From NCBI GenBank assembly GCA_002840755.1, contig PHBZ01000035.1, forward strand, positions 52,785 through 116,784: a DNA stretch of 64,000 bases. The letters are read 5' to 3'. The position numbers and the translations under genes were made by a program. This stretch comes from Chloroflexi bacterium HGW-Chloroflexi-10. Its GTDB lineage: Bacteria; Chloroflexota; Anaerolineae; Anaerolineales; Anaerolineaceae. Shown here in pieces: positions 7,743 through 18,331 of this stretch. Each line of letters starts with the position of its first letter. Position 1 is the stretch's first letter. The notes below the pieces were generated by a model, which saw nothing but the letters and a program-made list of their open reading frames with translations, was not told the origin of the DNA and ran no database searches.

Positions 7743-7916
7743 ATGGAAAAGAAATGTGTTGTGTGTGATGTTACCAACCAGCAGGTGCCCTTAATCAAAC
7801 TGGATTACCAGGACCAGGAGTTATATGTCTGCCCGCAGCACATGCCGGTGCTTATCCATCACCCCGAGCAATTGGCTGGTAAAATAGCTGGCGCTGAAGA
7901 TTTCAAAGCCGGATAA
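7743..7916 (+). CDS. Small Cys/His protein, 57 residues
   Basis: A short gene with a good AAAGGAA-type ribosome-binding site, its own promoter and its own terminator. It encodes MEKKCVVCDVTNQQVPL, then a YVCPQHMPVLIHHPEQLAGK segment. The pattern CxxC (residues 5-8) followed by CxxH about 24 residues later could bind one zinc ion in a treble-clef or zinc-knuckle-like fold. I do not recognise a named family. The isolated transcription unit argues that it is real despite its size. Confidence 0.75.
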   Translation: MEKKCVVCDVTNQQVPLIKLDYQDQELYVCPQHMPVLIHHPEQLAGKIAGAEDFKAG

Positions 7917-7937
7917 AATTATTCCTCCGAAAACAAG

Positions 7938-7961
7938 AGCCCGCTGAGCGGGCTTTTTTTT
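7938..7961 (+). terminator. Rho-independent terminator
   Basis: The stem AGCCCGC/GCGGGCT with loop TGA is followed by a T-run of eight or more, 21 bp after the stop codon of the small zinc protein. Confidence 0.9.
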
Positions 7962-8157
7962 ATTCTTCTTATTTTCCTTTCATGTCATTTACCCGTTGGC
8001 GACCTTCGTGATAAGTATTTTTTTTAAATATTTTGGGACTGGTTTTTACTTTCCCAGGTTCCTTCAGCAAAGGATTTGCATTCCAAACAGCATTTCCGGC
8101 AAACTTAAGATAGAATTTGTGAAAGAATATACCTCTCTACAATCATAGGGGAATTCC

Positions 8158-9832
8158 ATGCCCACTCAACACCGCAAATATAAACCTCAATTCCCAGTGT
8201 TGTTCTTTCTCAGCATTCTTTTCGGTTTAGGTTGGTTCGTGCTGCTCTATGGATATCACTCCCTAAATCCGTCTGAAGTAAATTGGATTTATGCGTTTGG
8301 AGAGGATTTATTCAAGGGGCATATTGGTTGGGAATGGTTCCGCCAGGAACCCTGGGGTTTTCCCCTGGGACGTATTGAAGCAAACGGATACCCTTACGGA
8401 ACGTATTTATTTTATATGGATTCGGTCCCACTATTGGCTATTCCTCTAAAAGTGCTTTCACCCTGGCTGGGGGAACCCTTTCAATTTCAGGGTATATGGG
8501 GGTTGCTTTGCGTGATCGGGCAAATGCTGGCGGGCATGCTGATCTTGCGGGAATTCACCCATTCAAATGATCCTAGGGGCTTCATTGCTGGTACTTTCCC
8601 CGCCGATGATGTTCCGCATGTTCATGCATAATTCTTTATCCGCACACTGGATCCTTTTATTTGCGATCTGGTTTATTGTCCTGGAATACCGTCACAAATT
8701 ATGGCGCGGCGCCTGGATACTCCTGTTTGCTGCCAGCTTGCTAGTTCATCCCTATCTGGTCGCCATGCTGGTGCCACTTTGGGCTATCAGCCTGTATTTC
8801 CAATCCATGCACGAAAAAAAGATATGGCCTAAGGTGGTTGTGGATATCCTGGCAGTTAGCGGTGTTTTGCTGTTGGTTGGCTACAGCATTGGGATATTCA
8901 GTTTAAAAATCAATCATCTGGCGCAATCCTCCTACGGATTTTATTCCTGGAACATGAATGGCTTTCTCAACCCACTGTATACATCCGCCTTCCTTAAAGA
9001 AATGCTCACCGGTACCAGCGGACAATACGAGGGGTATAGCTATTTGGGCCTGGGTAACCTGCTGATTTTGATAGCAGCTTTCTACCTACTAGTTCAAAAA
9101 GACGTTCCCCGCCGCCAGCTTTCCTTTATTCTCCCCTTTTTAATTGCTGCCAGTCTGTTCGTTTTATTTTCACTCACCAACCAAGGATTATTGGGTAACC
9201 GCCTTTTGTGGGATTTTAAATTACCACAATTTATCAGTGACCTTTTTGGTATGTTTCAAGGCAGCGGGCGGTTTATCTGGCCGGTATTTTATTTCCTGGT
9301 CCTGTTTGGGCTGATCTACATTATCCGTAATGATCGTTTACCCACCCTAATACTCGCATTGGGATTAATTATTCAATTGGCTGATATGCAGCCCCTGATT
9401 GAAATCAAAAGAATTGAAGGCACCGCAGAATATCAGACCCCAATGCAGTCGGAATTCTGGTCACAGGCGGCTCAAAGCAACCGCCATCTCTTTTTATTAC
9501 CAGCCTGGGACGATGTAATATCCATCTACCAACCGATCGCTTTGTATGCGCAACAAAACCAATTAACCATCAATTGGAGTTTTTTTGCGCGTGGTGATTA
9601 TGTGTCCATTGCCACACTCGGCAGACAGGTATGGCAAGAACTTCAAGCCGGCCAATCTGACCCGCAAACCATGTATATCTTCTGGCATCCCGAATGGGTT
9701 GAAAACGCCCAGGAAAACCTGGCCGGCAATATGCTGCTGTGTACGGTGGATGGGTATACTATTGCGCTCTCTGTGGAAAACCCGATAACCCGAACAAATT
9801 TTGACTTGAATCCTTATTGTACATTTCCATAA
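8158..9832 (+). pseudogene. Multi-pass membrane protein (DUF6311-like), frameshifted
   Basis: Two reading frames together encode one protein of about 556 residues. The first (8158-8631) has the N-terminal helix and the conserved YPYGTYLFYMDSVPLLAIPL and PWLGEPFQFQGIWGLLCVI segments that resemble DUF6311-type proteins; the second (from about 8567 to 9832) continues with many membrane helices and a soluble C-terminal domain. Frame changes by +1 between about 8564 and 8580, close to the CTAGGGGC run; after the shift the sequence LGASLLVLSPPMMFRMFMHNSLSAH fits this type of glycosyltransferase-like membrane protein. It is either a true single-base mutation or an assembly error in a homopolymer. 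The soluble tail resembles a periplasmic domain of GT-C type enzymes, but the substrate is unknown. Confidence 0.7.
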
Positions 9833-10038
9833 GGAAATCCTGATTTTGATCATCGAGATTTTCTTATGGAGGTTTCTGTCATGTTGGTTGACTGAACTAC
9901 AGAACTAAAATTTCCGAAAAAACACCTGGACGGTATTCTAATCCGAGATTCCTTTCTTTACGATGAGGTACAATTTATCTTGCAGCAGGAATTTTAGGAG
10001 ATATATAAGCATTTATCAGAAATAAAAGGACACTGTGC

Positions 10039-13000
10039 ATGCCCATCCAAATCGTTCTGGCGCCGCCGGCCAGCGGTAAAACCCAATACGCTGTCGACCA
10101 GATCCGCGCACTGCTCAAACAGCAGCGACTACAAAAAATCTGGGTGGTTGTTCCAGAACGCCGCCAGGCGGATGCTTTCCGGGCGCGCCTGATTGCCGGC
10201 GGCGGTATGCTGGGTGTCTCCATTGGCACCTTCGACAATCTGTGCAGTGAACTTTTGCTCTTTAGTGGGCAGTACCAACCGTTAGCCCCTCAGCCTCTCC
10301 TGCACCGTGTGCTGCGTGAAAGCCTGCAAACCCTCGCCGCCCAAAACAGCCTGGGGGGTTTTGATACGCTGCGCAATATGCCCGGATTTTCAGGACTGCT
10401 GCACCAGCATTTCCATGAACTGCAGCAAGCCGGTGTGGATCCGCTCGACCCCGCTCTGGAGCCCTGGAAAAACTCCGGGGAAAATTACCGCGTCCTGCTA
10501 ACCTGTTATGGCGCAACGCTGCAACGACTTGAGCGCCAGCAATGGCGCGACCCAGCCGGCCTGGCGGAGCATACCCGCGCGCTGCTCACCCATCACCAGC
10601 AGGCCGTCAGAAACTGGGATCTGCTGGTCGTGGATGGTTTTGAGCGCTTGACACCACCGCAGCATGCCATCCTGACGCTGCTGGGACAGGCACTGCCGCG
10701 CGTCCTGATCACCCTGAGCGCTGTACCCGGCTCTGCCCGCGCCGTACACCAACGCAGCCAGGCCACTCTGAATACTTTTCTGGCAAACAACCCCAACCTG
10801 GAAATACTCAGCCTGCCGCAGACAACGCACCTGCCGCCAACGCTGGCCCGCCTGGAACAATATTTTCTCGAACAACCACCCGCAACCAGCCCCTGCACGG
10901 CGGATTTCCACATGTTAGCGGTACAATCCCCGGCACAGGAGGTTCGTGAGGCTCTACGTTGGATCAAGCGCCTGATCGTGGAGCACAAAGCGGCGCCCGC
11001 AGATTGCGCTATTTTCATTCCCGGCGCGGAACCCTACCCGGCGTTATTGCGCGCCACCGCGCGCGAATATGGTTTACGTTTGCATTTCAGCCATGGCGAA
11101 CCCCTGGCAGAGCACCCGGCCATCCGCACCCTGCTGGATCTGCTCAACCTTGAATCCTCCAATTATGCACGCCGCGCCCTAATCGACCTGCTGCGCTCAC
11201 CCTACCTGGATTTGGGTTCCCTGGGCTGGCAGCCACGGGACCCGGTCAGTCTGGAAATGGTCAGCCGTTACGGCCCGGTGATCAGCGGATTGAAAAACTG
11301 GCAGAAAACCCTCTTGCACCTGGTCCTACTAACAGAAGGGGCTCTGGACATCAGCGAAGAAACCGAAGCTGAAAACAATTACGCACTGCCGCAAGGCACA
11401 CAGGCACAGCGCCTCTCGGCTGCCCTGCAAGCCCTCGCCGATCATCTCCACCCACCACAGCCTTCTCAAACGCTGGCTGCCTGGGTTGCCTGGCTGGACA
11501 ACCTGCTGAATGCTCTGCACTGGCCGGCGCAGGTTCAACGCGCTGCTCAGAGCCCGGTATTGGATAAGCTAAAAAATGTCCTGCAGGGTTTGCGCCTGGG
11601 GGACCTGGAACTGGGCGCATGGGAAATGGATTACGCCCAATTTGTGCATGAATTGGATGGGCTGCTGCGGATTACCCCGCAGGAAATTGCCTTACCAAAA
11701 GACCGTGAACACATTCCGGTGCTGCGCATCATCGAAGCGCGCGGGGTACGCTTTGCCTGGAGTGCTATTCTGGGGCTCGCAGAAGGCAGTTTTCCACGGG
11801 TGGAACGCGCTGATCCGTTTTTCTCCGAAGCCTTTCGCGCCCAATTTGGCCTGGAGCTACACCTGGAGCAGGACCAGGCCGGCGTGTTTTATCAGGCGCT
11901 GACCCGCGCCGAGCAAGGCCTCTTATGTACCCGCTCTTATCTTTCAGCTAATGGCGAGGCACTGGAAGCCTCCCCCTATTGGAATGCTATCCTTGAGATC
12001 TGCGGTGAACAAACTGTGGAAACTATCCGGCCAGGTACCCGGCGCAGATTAACCGAAGCCGCTTCTGCCGAAGAATTGTTCTTCTGGTCGCAGGTCCATG
12101 CCCAAACACCCAGCCTGGAAAACTTTCCTGACCTGCAAAACGCCCTGGCCGCCCTGCACGAGCGCCAGGCGGTATTACGCGCCCGCCTGGAACGCACCCC
12201 GAACGGTATTTTTGAAGGACAGTTCCAGCTAATGCCCACGCCACTGGAAGCACTGCAACGAGATACGACCATCTGGAGTCCCTCACGTTTGGAAACTTAT
12301 CTGGCCTGCCCGCTGCGTTTCTGGACCCAGCATGGGTTGGGTGTGGAAGAACAGACCATCCCACAGCCGGGTTTACAAGCTCACCAATTAGGCAGCCTGC
12401 TGCACCAGATTCTGGAAGAGGCCTACCCGGACGCAGAAAACCCTGAGCTTCCCGAATCAGTTTTGCAAGCACTGCCGGAAACAGCCGCTCGCATCTTTGC
12501 AGCCGCCCCACAGCGCTACCAGTTTGAACCCAATGCAATGTGGTCTTTTCTGCAGGAAGAATGGCTGGAGGCGCTGCAAACCGCCATTGTGGAACTGGGC
12601 CAGGGAGGCTGGATGCCGCTCGCTCATGAGGCTAAATTCGGGCTGGATGGCAAGCCGCCGCTGGAAATTACCCTGGCCGGTGGACGCAAACTGCGCATAC
12701 GCGGCGTCATCGACCGCCTGGACAGCAACGTTCAGGGCGAACTGCGCGTGGTGGATTACAAAACCGGCAGCGGTCACCAATCCGCTGATGATTTGATAAA
12801 CGGCACCCGCCTGCAGCTTCCACTGTATGCCCAGGCTGCCGGTCAGGCGCTTGGGTTTGGAGAGGTAGTCGAAGGGTTTTACTGGGCGCTGCTGGCTCAA
12901 AAGGCCGGTTCGCTGAAGTTAAGCAGTTTTACAAATGGAGATTTTAGCGGACTGCCCGGCGCTGTACAGGTGGTGCACCAGCATCTACAGGCTGTCGTCG

Positions 13001-13107
13001 ATGGCATTCAAGCCGCGGATTTTCGCCCGCAGGTTCCCCAGGGCGGCTGCCCGGCGTATTGTCCGGCGCGTCTGTGGTGCTGGCGTTACCAGCCGGAGCG
13101 GAGGTAA
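10039..13107 (+). CDS. addB: AddB-like helicase-nuclease subunit
   Basis: The subunit of the AddAB complex that processes double-strand breaks for homologous recombination. Residues 8-15 form the Walker A motif APPASGKT. The C-terminus carries a RecB-type nuclease: SPSRLETYLACPLRFW, then VVDYKTGSG with the catalytic Asp and Lys at about 906 and 908, followed by the Q-L-P-L-Y motif. Four cysteines in the AddB arrangement (about Cys757, then Cys1004, Cys1008, Cys1014) should hold a 4Fe-4S cluster that locks the nuclease domain. At 1022 residues it is a little shorter than Bacillus AddB. An AAAGGA site precedes the ATG. The gene ends two bases before addA. Confidence 0.9.
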   Translation: MPIQIVLAPPASGKTQYAVDQIRALLKQQRLQKIWVVVPERRQADAFRARLIAGGGMLGVSIGTFDNLCSELLLFSGQYQPLAPQPLLHRVLRESLQTLAAQNSLGGFDTLRNMPGFSGLLHQHFHELQQAGVDPLDPALEPWKNSGENYRVLLTCYGATLQRLERQQWRDPAGLAEHTRALLTHHQQAVRNWDLLVVDGFERLTPPQHAILTLLGQALPRVLITLSAVPGSARAVHQRSQATLNTFLANNPNLEILSLPQTTHLPPTLARLEQYFLEQPPATSPCTADFHMLAVQSPAQEVREALRWIKRLIVEHKAAPADCAIFIPGAEPYPALLRATAREYGLRLHFSHGEPLAEHPAIRTLLDLLNLESSNYARRALIDLLRSPYLDLGSLGWQPRDPVSLEMVSRYGPVISGLKNWQKTLLHLVLLTEGALDISEETEAENNYALPQGTQAQRLSAALQALADHLHPPQPSQTLAAWVAWLDNLLNALHWPAQVQRAAQSPVLDKLKNVLQGLRLGDLELGAWEMDYAQFVHELDGLLRITPQEIALPKDREHIPVLRIIEARGVRFAWSAILGLAEGSFPRVERADPFFSEAFRAQFGLELHLEQDQAGVFYQALTRAEQGLLCTRSYLSANGEALEASPYWNAILEICGEQTVETIRPGTRRRLTEAASAEELFFWSQVHAQTPSLENFPDLQNALAALHERQAVLRARLERTPNGIFEGQFQLMPTPLEALQRDTTIWSPSRLETYLACPLRFWTQHGLGVEEQTIPQPGLQAHQLGSLLHQILEEAYPDAENPELPESVLQALPETAARIFAAAPQRYQFEPNAMWSFLQEEWLEALQTAIVELGQGGWMPLAHEAKFGLDGKPPLEITLAGGRKLRIRGVIDRLDSNVQGELRVVDYKTGSGHQSADDLINGTRLQLPLYAQAAGQALGFGEVVEGFYWALLAQKAGSLKLSSFTNGDFSGLPGAVQVVHQHLQAVVDGIQAADFRPQVPQGGCPAYCPARLWCWRYQPERR

Positions 13108-13109
13108 GC

Positions 13110-16100
13110 ATGCAGCTCAGTCAACGCGCCGAACTTTATCTCAAATCTCTCGAGTTAATCCCTCAGCAATACGACGCCGCCAGTGAACGCGCGCGCGATG
13201 TAGCCGTCACCGCCGGCGCCGGTTCAGGTAAAACGCGCACATTGGTGGCACGCTATCTCAGCCTGCTGGCAGATGGTATTGCACCGGATGCATTGGCGGC
13301 GATCACCTTTACCGAAAAAGCCGCGCGGGAAATGCGCGCACGGGTGCGTAAGGAAATACGCGGGCTGGTATTAAAAAATGATTCACCAAGCGAGCGCAGT
13401 TTCTGGCAAGCGCTTGAACGCCGCATGGATGCTGCGCGAATCGGCACCATTCACGCCCTATGCGCCGAAATGCTGCGTGCTCATCCAGCGGAAGCCGCTA
13501 TAGACCCGCAATTTCAGGTGCTGGAAGAGGGTCTGGCTGCTATCGCCCGCGCCGATGCTGTCGACGCCGCACTGGCCGCCGCGGCGCTTGACCTGTCCAT
13601 GAATCCGCTCTTACGCGCCTTTTCAACCCGCAACCTGACCACCCTGCTAACGCAAATGCTCAACAAACGCCTGGACGTGCAGGACTGGCTTGACACAGAT
13701 TTCCAAATACAAACTTTGTTAACCGCACAATTGCGGATCTTTTTTGAAAACCAGCAAATTCTCTCCATAGAAGCCGACCTGGCATGTATGGACGCGGCTG
13801 CAATCAGCCAGGATACCACTGAAAAAGGCGTAGAACAAATCCTTGCTTTCCGTTCCGGCTTGACCCTTTTACACTCCGTTTTCTTTTCCGGGGATGCCGT
13901 TGCAACCTGTCAACAGCTGCAGACACTACGCACAACCACATTGGGGCGTCTGGTTGGCGGGAAAAACAGCCGCACCAAAGAAATGCTCCAGGAATGGCGC
14001 GATACCTACGACCAGTGTTTCGCGTGGTTAGGGAAGACGGCCATACTGCCGGATGTGGAAATCGAAATAAACGCCATACTGCCGCTTATCCAGCAATGCT
14101 TCCGCACTGCTCAGAAAAATTATCACCAGATATTGAAAAACCAGCAGGCACTGGATTTTGACGATCTGGAGCGCGGGGCTGTGCAATTGCTGAGCTTAGC
14201 GCACATCCGCACCCACTGGCAGAATCAAGTTCAAGCGCTGCTGGTGGATGAATTTCAGGACACCAACCAGCGCCAGCGAAGCATTGTAGAAGCACTGACA
14301 GCCGCGCAGCCGGGGAAACTCTTTGTTGTTGGCGATGCGCGCCAATCCATTTACCGCTTCCGCGGCGCAGATGTGGCTGTTTTTCGTTCCGTGCAGACCG
14401 ATATCAGCACACGCGGTGGCCTCTTGCTCGACCTGAACCTGACCTTTCGCAGCCATCCCGCGCTGCTCAGCGGCATGGGCGATTTGCTCGCTCCGATCAT
14501 GGGAATCAAGGATGATCCGCAGCGCCCCTTCCAGGTTCCTTTCACCAGCCTGAATGCCAGCCGTACAGATGCTTTGACTGGCGTGCAGGCGCCATATGTG
14601 GAAATTCTGCTAGGCGCCGGCGAAGATGCTGTAAAAGGCCGCGAGATCAGCGCCAGCCTGCTGGCAGCCCGGTTGCGCACTTTAAAGGAAAACGGGGAGA
14701 TCAAAGCCTGGCAGGATGTCTCACTGCTGCTGCACGCCTCCACCGCTTTTGGAATATATGAAGATGCGCTGGAAACTGCCGGCATTCCATACGTCACCGT
14801 CGCCGGTAGTGGATTCTACGAACGGCCAGAAATCCGCGACATTCTCAATCTGCTGCGCGCCCTGGCAGACCCATGGGACGATCTGGCCATGGTCGGGCTG
14901 CTGCGTTCCCCGGCGGTGGGAATGAGCGACCCGGGCATCACCCTGCTGCGCTGGCCGGACCCCAAATCCGCGGCAATATCGCTGCACCTGGCGCTCTCAC
15001 GTGATCTTACCCACCTCTCTCTCCCGGACCAACGCGCCGCCCAGCGCGCCCACGAGCTTTTTGCCGCATTGGCGACACTGGTCGGGCGCATCCCGGTAGC
15101 CGAGGTCTTACAGCGCCTGGCAGGGTTCAGTCTCTACCGCGCTATCCTGGCAGCCGCTCCGCAGCGCACCTGGCGTAACCTGGAAAAATTATTGCAAGAC
15201 GCCTATGCGAGCGGCCTATACAGCGTACACGCCTACCTGGAATACCTGGGGCGCGTGCGGGAAGTCGGCGCCCGTGAAGGCGAAGCCCCCGGAGAAGCCG
15301 AAGAAGCTGTGCAACTGATGACCATTCACAAATCCAAAGGACTGGAATTTCCCTTTGTGGTTCTGGCGGATGCCGGCCGTATGGAACGCTGGCGCGCCGG
15401 ACGCTGGCTGCTCTTACCCGGAAATGGCGCTGCCTTCAAAACCGACCAGCCGGAATATGAGACACTCCTCTTGCGCCTGCTCAGGCAGCAAGACCAGGAA
15501 CGCGAAGCCGCCGAAAATAAACGCCTGCTGTATGTTGCCCTGACCCGCGCAAAGGAAAAACTGATCGTTTCAGGGCATCTCTCGCCCTCCTATGGCAAAT
15601 ACCATGCCGAAGGCTGGCTGAAAGAACTGCTTACCACCCTGGATCTTAACGCCGAGACCCTGCCGCTAGAACCACCCACCCAACCACTGCACCTGCAGGG
15701 TGGTCAAACCCTGCAGATCCAGGTAACTACCAGCCAATCCTCCCTGCCCTTCCAACCACTTCCACAAAAAATCAGCGAAATAGTCCAGCCATCCCCCTGG
15801 GTGGAAGCGATATGGGAAGAAAAGCAGCAGGCTGCGCCCCCCATAGAAAGTGTGGAATTGACTTCATTGCTGCCTGATCCCCACCAGCCAGCCGCACAAA
15901 GCACCACCGGCAAATTGCTGCATAGTGTCTTGCAAACCTGGCATTTCCCGGAGCCGGATGAGCAGGAAGTCCTGCTGCGCGCGGCTCTGGAATTGGGTTT
16001 AGTGGATGACGTTCCGCGACGCACGGCTGTGGAAAAAGTGCAGGTCTACTTACAGCGCCTACAGCGCCACCCGCTGTATAGCGAAATCAGCCAGGCCGAT

Positions 16101-16388
16101 CAGCGCCACCACGAAGTGCCTTACGAAGTGGAAGATGAACCGCTTAACGATCGCGGGCGCCTGGACATCCTCTACCATACGCCTCAGGGTTGGAAGATCG
16201 TCGATTTCAAAACCGACCGCCTCGATTCCCTGCAAAAACTGGACTCCGAACGCAGAGCAACCTACCGTAATCAACTGCAGCGCTATATACAGGCTGTTCA
16301 AACCCAGTTGGGTGTAACACCCACAGCACAGATCTGCTTTCTGGATGTGAACGGCCGCCTGGAACTGATGGATTGGCAAACACTTTAA
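13110..16388 (+). CDS. addA: AddA helicase-nuclease subunit
   Basis: A UvrD/RecB-type superfamily 1A helicase with a C-terminal nuclease, about 1092 residues from the chosen start (MQLSQRAELYLKSL), which follows GGAGCGGAGGT closely. Motifs are clear: Walker A TAGAGSGKT (residues 34-42), motif Ia AAITFTEKAAREMR, Walker B LLVDEFQDTN, motif III VVGDARQSIYRFRGAD, motif V VQLMTIHKSKGLEFPFVVL and motif VI LLYVALTRAKEKL. The nuclease core is D-I-L-Y with WKIVDFKTD near the C-terminus. An in-frame start 51 bp upstream overlaps addB and lacks a good ribosome-binding site, so I prefer 13110. Confidence 0.93.
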   Translation: MQLSQRAELYLKSLELIPQQYDAASERARDVAVTAGAGSGKTRTLVARYLSLLADGIAPDALAAITFTEKAAREMRARVRKEIRGLVLKNDSPSERSFWQALERRMDAARIGTIHALCAEMLRAHPAEAAIDPQFQVLEEGLAAIARADAVDAALAAAALDLSMNPLLRAFSTRNLTTLLTQMLNKRLDVQDWLDTDFQIQTLLTAQLRIFFENQQILSIEADLACMDAAAISQDTTEKGVEQILAFRSGLTLLHSVFFSGDAVATCQQLQTLRTTTLGRLVGGKNSRTKEMLQEWRDTYDQCFAWLGKTAILPDVEIEINAILPLIQQCFRTAQKNYHQILKNQQALDFDDLERGAVQLLSLAHIRTHWQNQVQALLVDEFQDTNQRQRSIVEALTAAQPGKLFVVGDARQSIYRFRGADVAVFRSVQTDISTRGGLLLDLNLTFRSHPALLSGMGDLLAPIMGIKDDPQRPFQVPFTSLNASRTDALTGVQAPYVEILLGAGEDAVKGREISASLLAARLRTLKENGEIKAWQDVSLLLHASTAFGIYEDALETAGIPYVTVAGSGFYERPEIRDILNLLRALADPWDDLAMVGLLRSPAVGMSDPGITLLRWPDPKSAAISLHLALSRDLTHLSLPDQRAAQRAHELFAALATLVGRIPVAEVLQRLAGFSLYRAILAAAPQRTWRNLEKLLQDAYASGLYSVHAYLEYLGRVREVGAREGEAPGEAEEAVQLMTIHKSKGLEFPFVVLADAGRMERWRAGRWLLLPGNGAAFKTDQPEYETLLLRLLRQQDQEREAAENKRLLYVALTRAKEKLIVSGHLSPSYGKYHAEGWLKELLTTLDLNAETLPLEPPTQPLHLQGGQTLQIQVTTSQSSLPFQPLPQKISEIVQPSPWVEAIWEEKQQAAPPIESVELTSLLPDPHQPAAQSTTGKLLHSVLQTWHFPEPDEQEVLLRAALELGLVDDVPRRTAVEKVQVYLQRLQRHPLYSEISQADQRHHEVPYEVEDEPLNDRGRLDILYHTPQGWKIVDFKTDRLDSLQKLDSERRATYRNQLQRYIQAVQTQLGVTPTAQICFLDVNGRLELMDWQTL

Positions 16389-16410
16389 GATTTATCCACT
16401 CACATACAAG

Positions 16411-16442
16411 GACAGGGCTGCCGCCAATGTGGCAGCCCTGTC
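16411..16442. terminator. Hairpin between convergent genes
   Basis: Perfect 12-bp arms GACAGGGCTGCC/GGCAGCCCTGTC around an eight-base loop lie between the ends of addA and the convergent hydrolase gene. There is no long T-run on either side, so termination is inferred from position. Confidence 0.6.
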
Positions 16443-16466
16443 TTACAGAGAGAGGAAGTTTCGAAT

Positions 16467-18221
16467 TTAGAAGGTGAAATGGATTGCCTGGCTGGCAACC
16501 ACAATCCAGGTAATGATCATCGCGCTCATGAAAGCGCCCACATACACATGCCCGGTTTTGCGGTAAAAATAGGTTTGTACCAGCGCAGCAATAGACATCA
16601 ACGGCAGGAATTGGAAAGCAATGATCGTCCACAGCGGTTCCGCTGCCTTGCTTAAAGTACCGCCGGCAAACAAGGGAATATATTGGTACGCCAGCAACCC
16701 AACATAACCGACCACCAACAACCCAAGATTAACTAACATTTCTTTCCCAAGACCAAGCCCATTTTTACGAAGCTGCCCATATAAAATTGTGGCAGAAATC
16801 AGGAAGAAGAAAATGAATGGAATAATATAAGATAGGGTGATCCGGAATTGCAGCGCATTCAAAGGTTTTACCGCAAAGACCCAGAAGCGGTAATCTGTCT
16901 GGAAGAAAACACTGGTAAGCAAAAGCGTAATATAGCCGCTTAAAACCACCAGGAAAGCCAGCAGGAATGATTTCCCAATTTTTCTCCAGGAGATTTTTTG
17001 CTCCCAGGTCAATCCGTAATGATCTGAATTGGCCTGTGCTTTTTTATTCAGGGCAAAATGCCATACCAGGAAAAGCGCCATTGCAATCAATCCCACGAGG
17101 GTGGTCCAAACCACCACCTGTGAAGTGATATTTTGAGGAAATAGAGCCGTTGGCGGCCATGCCCATTTTACAAAGAACTCTTTAAAGGGAAACAGAGTTA
17201 CCACCGGAAGTAAAACAAATACAAGTGCCGCAATCCACCAACCCACGCCAGCGGACCCTTTGGAAAGCGCCGGTTTCTCGATCAACTCGGCAAAATATGA
17301 GCACTCGAACAGCAAGCTACCAACCGGGAAGAATAACAAAACCATCCCGATCAATGCTATCAGGTTACCAATCTCTTTCCAGAGCCAGATCTGATTGGCA
17401 GCCGGTAAATCATTAGCGCCATCCAATGTTTTCTGAAACCAATCGACAGCATATCCAATTGCCTCATTTGAAAGATGATCGCCGGGATGCGTAACCGCCG
17501 GTTGATATAGGATGCGCGCTGTACCTTCTGCAATTGATCCGTATAATTTTCCTGGCACAACTGTTTCTGTTGTCCCAAAAACCGTTTTGAGTTTATCGGT
17601 GTTTACAATCTCTGCCGGAACCGGTGAACCCCACATTAAAGCGGAAAATTCATCGTATTTGGAAAACACCAAAGCCAGGTTGCGTGGGAATTCTGCTGTA
17701 CCATCCGGGGCTCCATAGGTTCCGGTGGAAGACCCTTCCAAAACAATAGCCTTGTACCCATCCGGAATGACCGATGCGGCAATCACCAATGCCCAACCGC
17801 CCATCGAGTGTCCTTCCAGACCGATATTGGCAGGATCAACAATATCCAGTGTGTGCATAAAAGCCAAGGCAGGATAACCGCCAAAACCATTGGCAAAGGC
17901 AGCCCCTTCCGAATATCCGTGCCCGGTTTGATCTGGTGCCAATACGACGAATCCGCGCCTGGCAAATTCAATCGCAAAACCATCCTGGGTTTCGTTGGTA
18001 TTAATGTACCCATGAATAGCCACTATACCCGGCGCTGGATTTTCATTGGTAACCCCGTCCGGTATATACAGGCGAGCATTTTGAATGATTCCATTTGAGC
18101 CAACAAAACGCACTTCTTTAATTGTCACCTTGCCCCCATTGGTCTGTGTAACCGACGCCATCACCCCGCCCAACAAGATCAGCAACAAAGCGACGATCAA
18201 TAATTTAGTCCTGCTTTTCAT
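16467..18221 (-). CDS. Membrane-anchored alpha/beta hydrolase with polytopic C-terminal half
   Basis: The N-terminus is a signal-anchor helix (about residues 7-24), followed by an alpha/beta hydrolase domain of roughly 260 residues. The oxyanion turn is AIHGYINTN, the nucleophile elbow is LEGHSMGGWA, and the probable catalytic His lies in THPGDHLSN. The second half (about residues 285-584) has about seven or eight hydrophobic helices and no motif I recognise. The hydrolase domain probably faces the outside. Such a lipase-like or dienelactone hydrolase-like domain fused to a polytopic membrane domain is uncommon; an acyl or lipid substrate is plausible but unproven. A GGAGAG site precedes the ATG. 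Confidence 0.78.
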   Translation of the reverse strand: MKSRTKLLIVALLLILLGGVMASVTQTNGGKVTIKEVRFVGSNGIIQNARLYIPDGVTNENPAPGIVAIHGYINTNETQDGFAIEFARRGFVVLAPDQTGHGYSEGAAFANGFGGYPALAFMHTLDIVDPANIGLEGHSMGGWALVIAASVIPDGYKAIVLEGSSTGTYGAPDGTAEFPRNLALVFSKYDEFSALMWGSPVPAEIVNTDKLKTVFGTTETVVPGKLYGSIAEGTARILYQPAVTHPGDHLSNEAIGYAVDWFQKTLDGANDLPAANQIWLWKEIGNLIALIGMVLLFFPVGSLLFECSYFAELIEKPALSKGSAGVGWWIAALVFVLLPVVTLFPFKEFFVKWAWPPTALFPQNITSQVVVWTTLVGLIAMALFLVWHFALNKKAQANSDHYGLTWEQKISWRKIGKSFLLAFLVVLSGYITLLLTSVFFQTDYRFWVFAVKPLNALQFRITLSYIIPFIFFFLISATILYGQLRKNGLGLGKEMLVNLGLLVVGYVGLLAYQYIPLFAGGTLSKAAEPLWTIIAFQFLPLMSIAALVQTYFYRKTGHVYVGAFMSAMIITWIVVASQAIHFTF

Positions 18222-18331
18222 TTCTCTCCATCCTTTTATAATCGAAAATTATTCATAATCCAGAAAGAACCTGGTTTATCCAAATGATGCGTATTTAGAA
18301 GGAATCTGCGATTGTATCATCTCACTATTAC

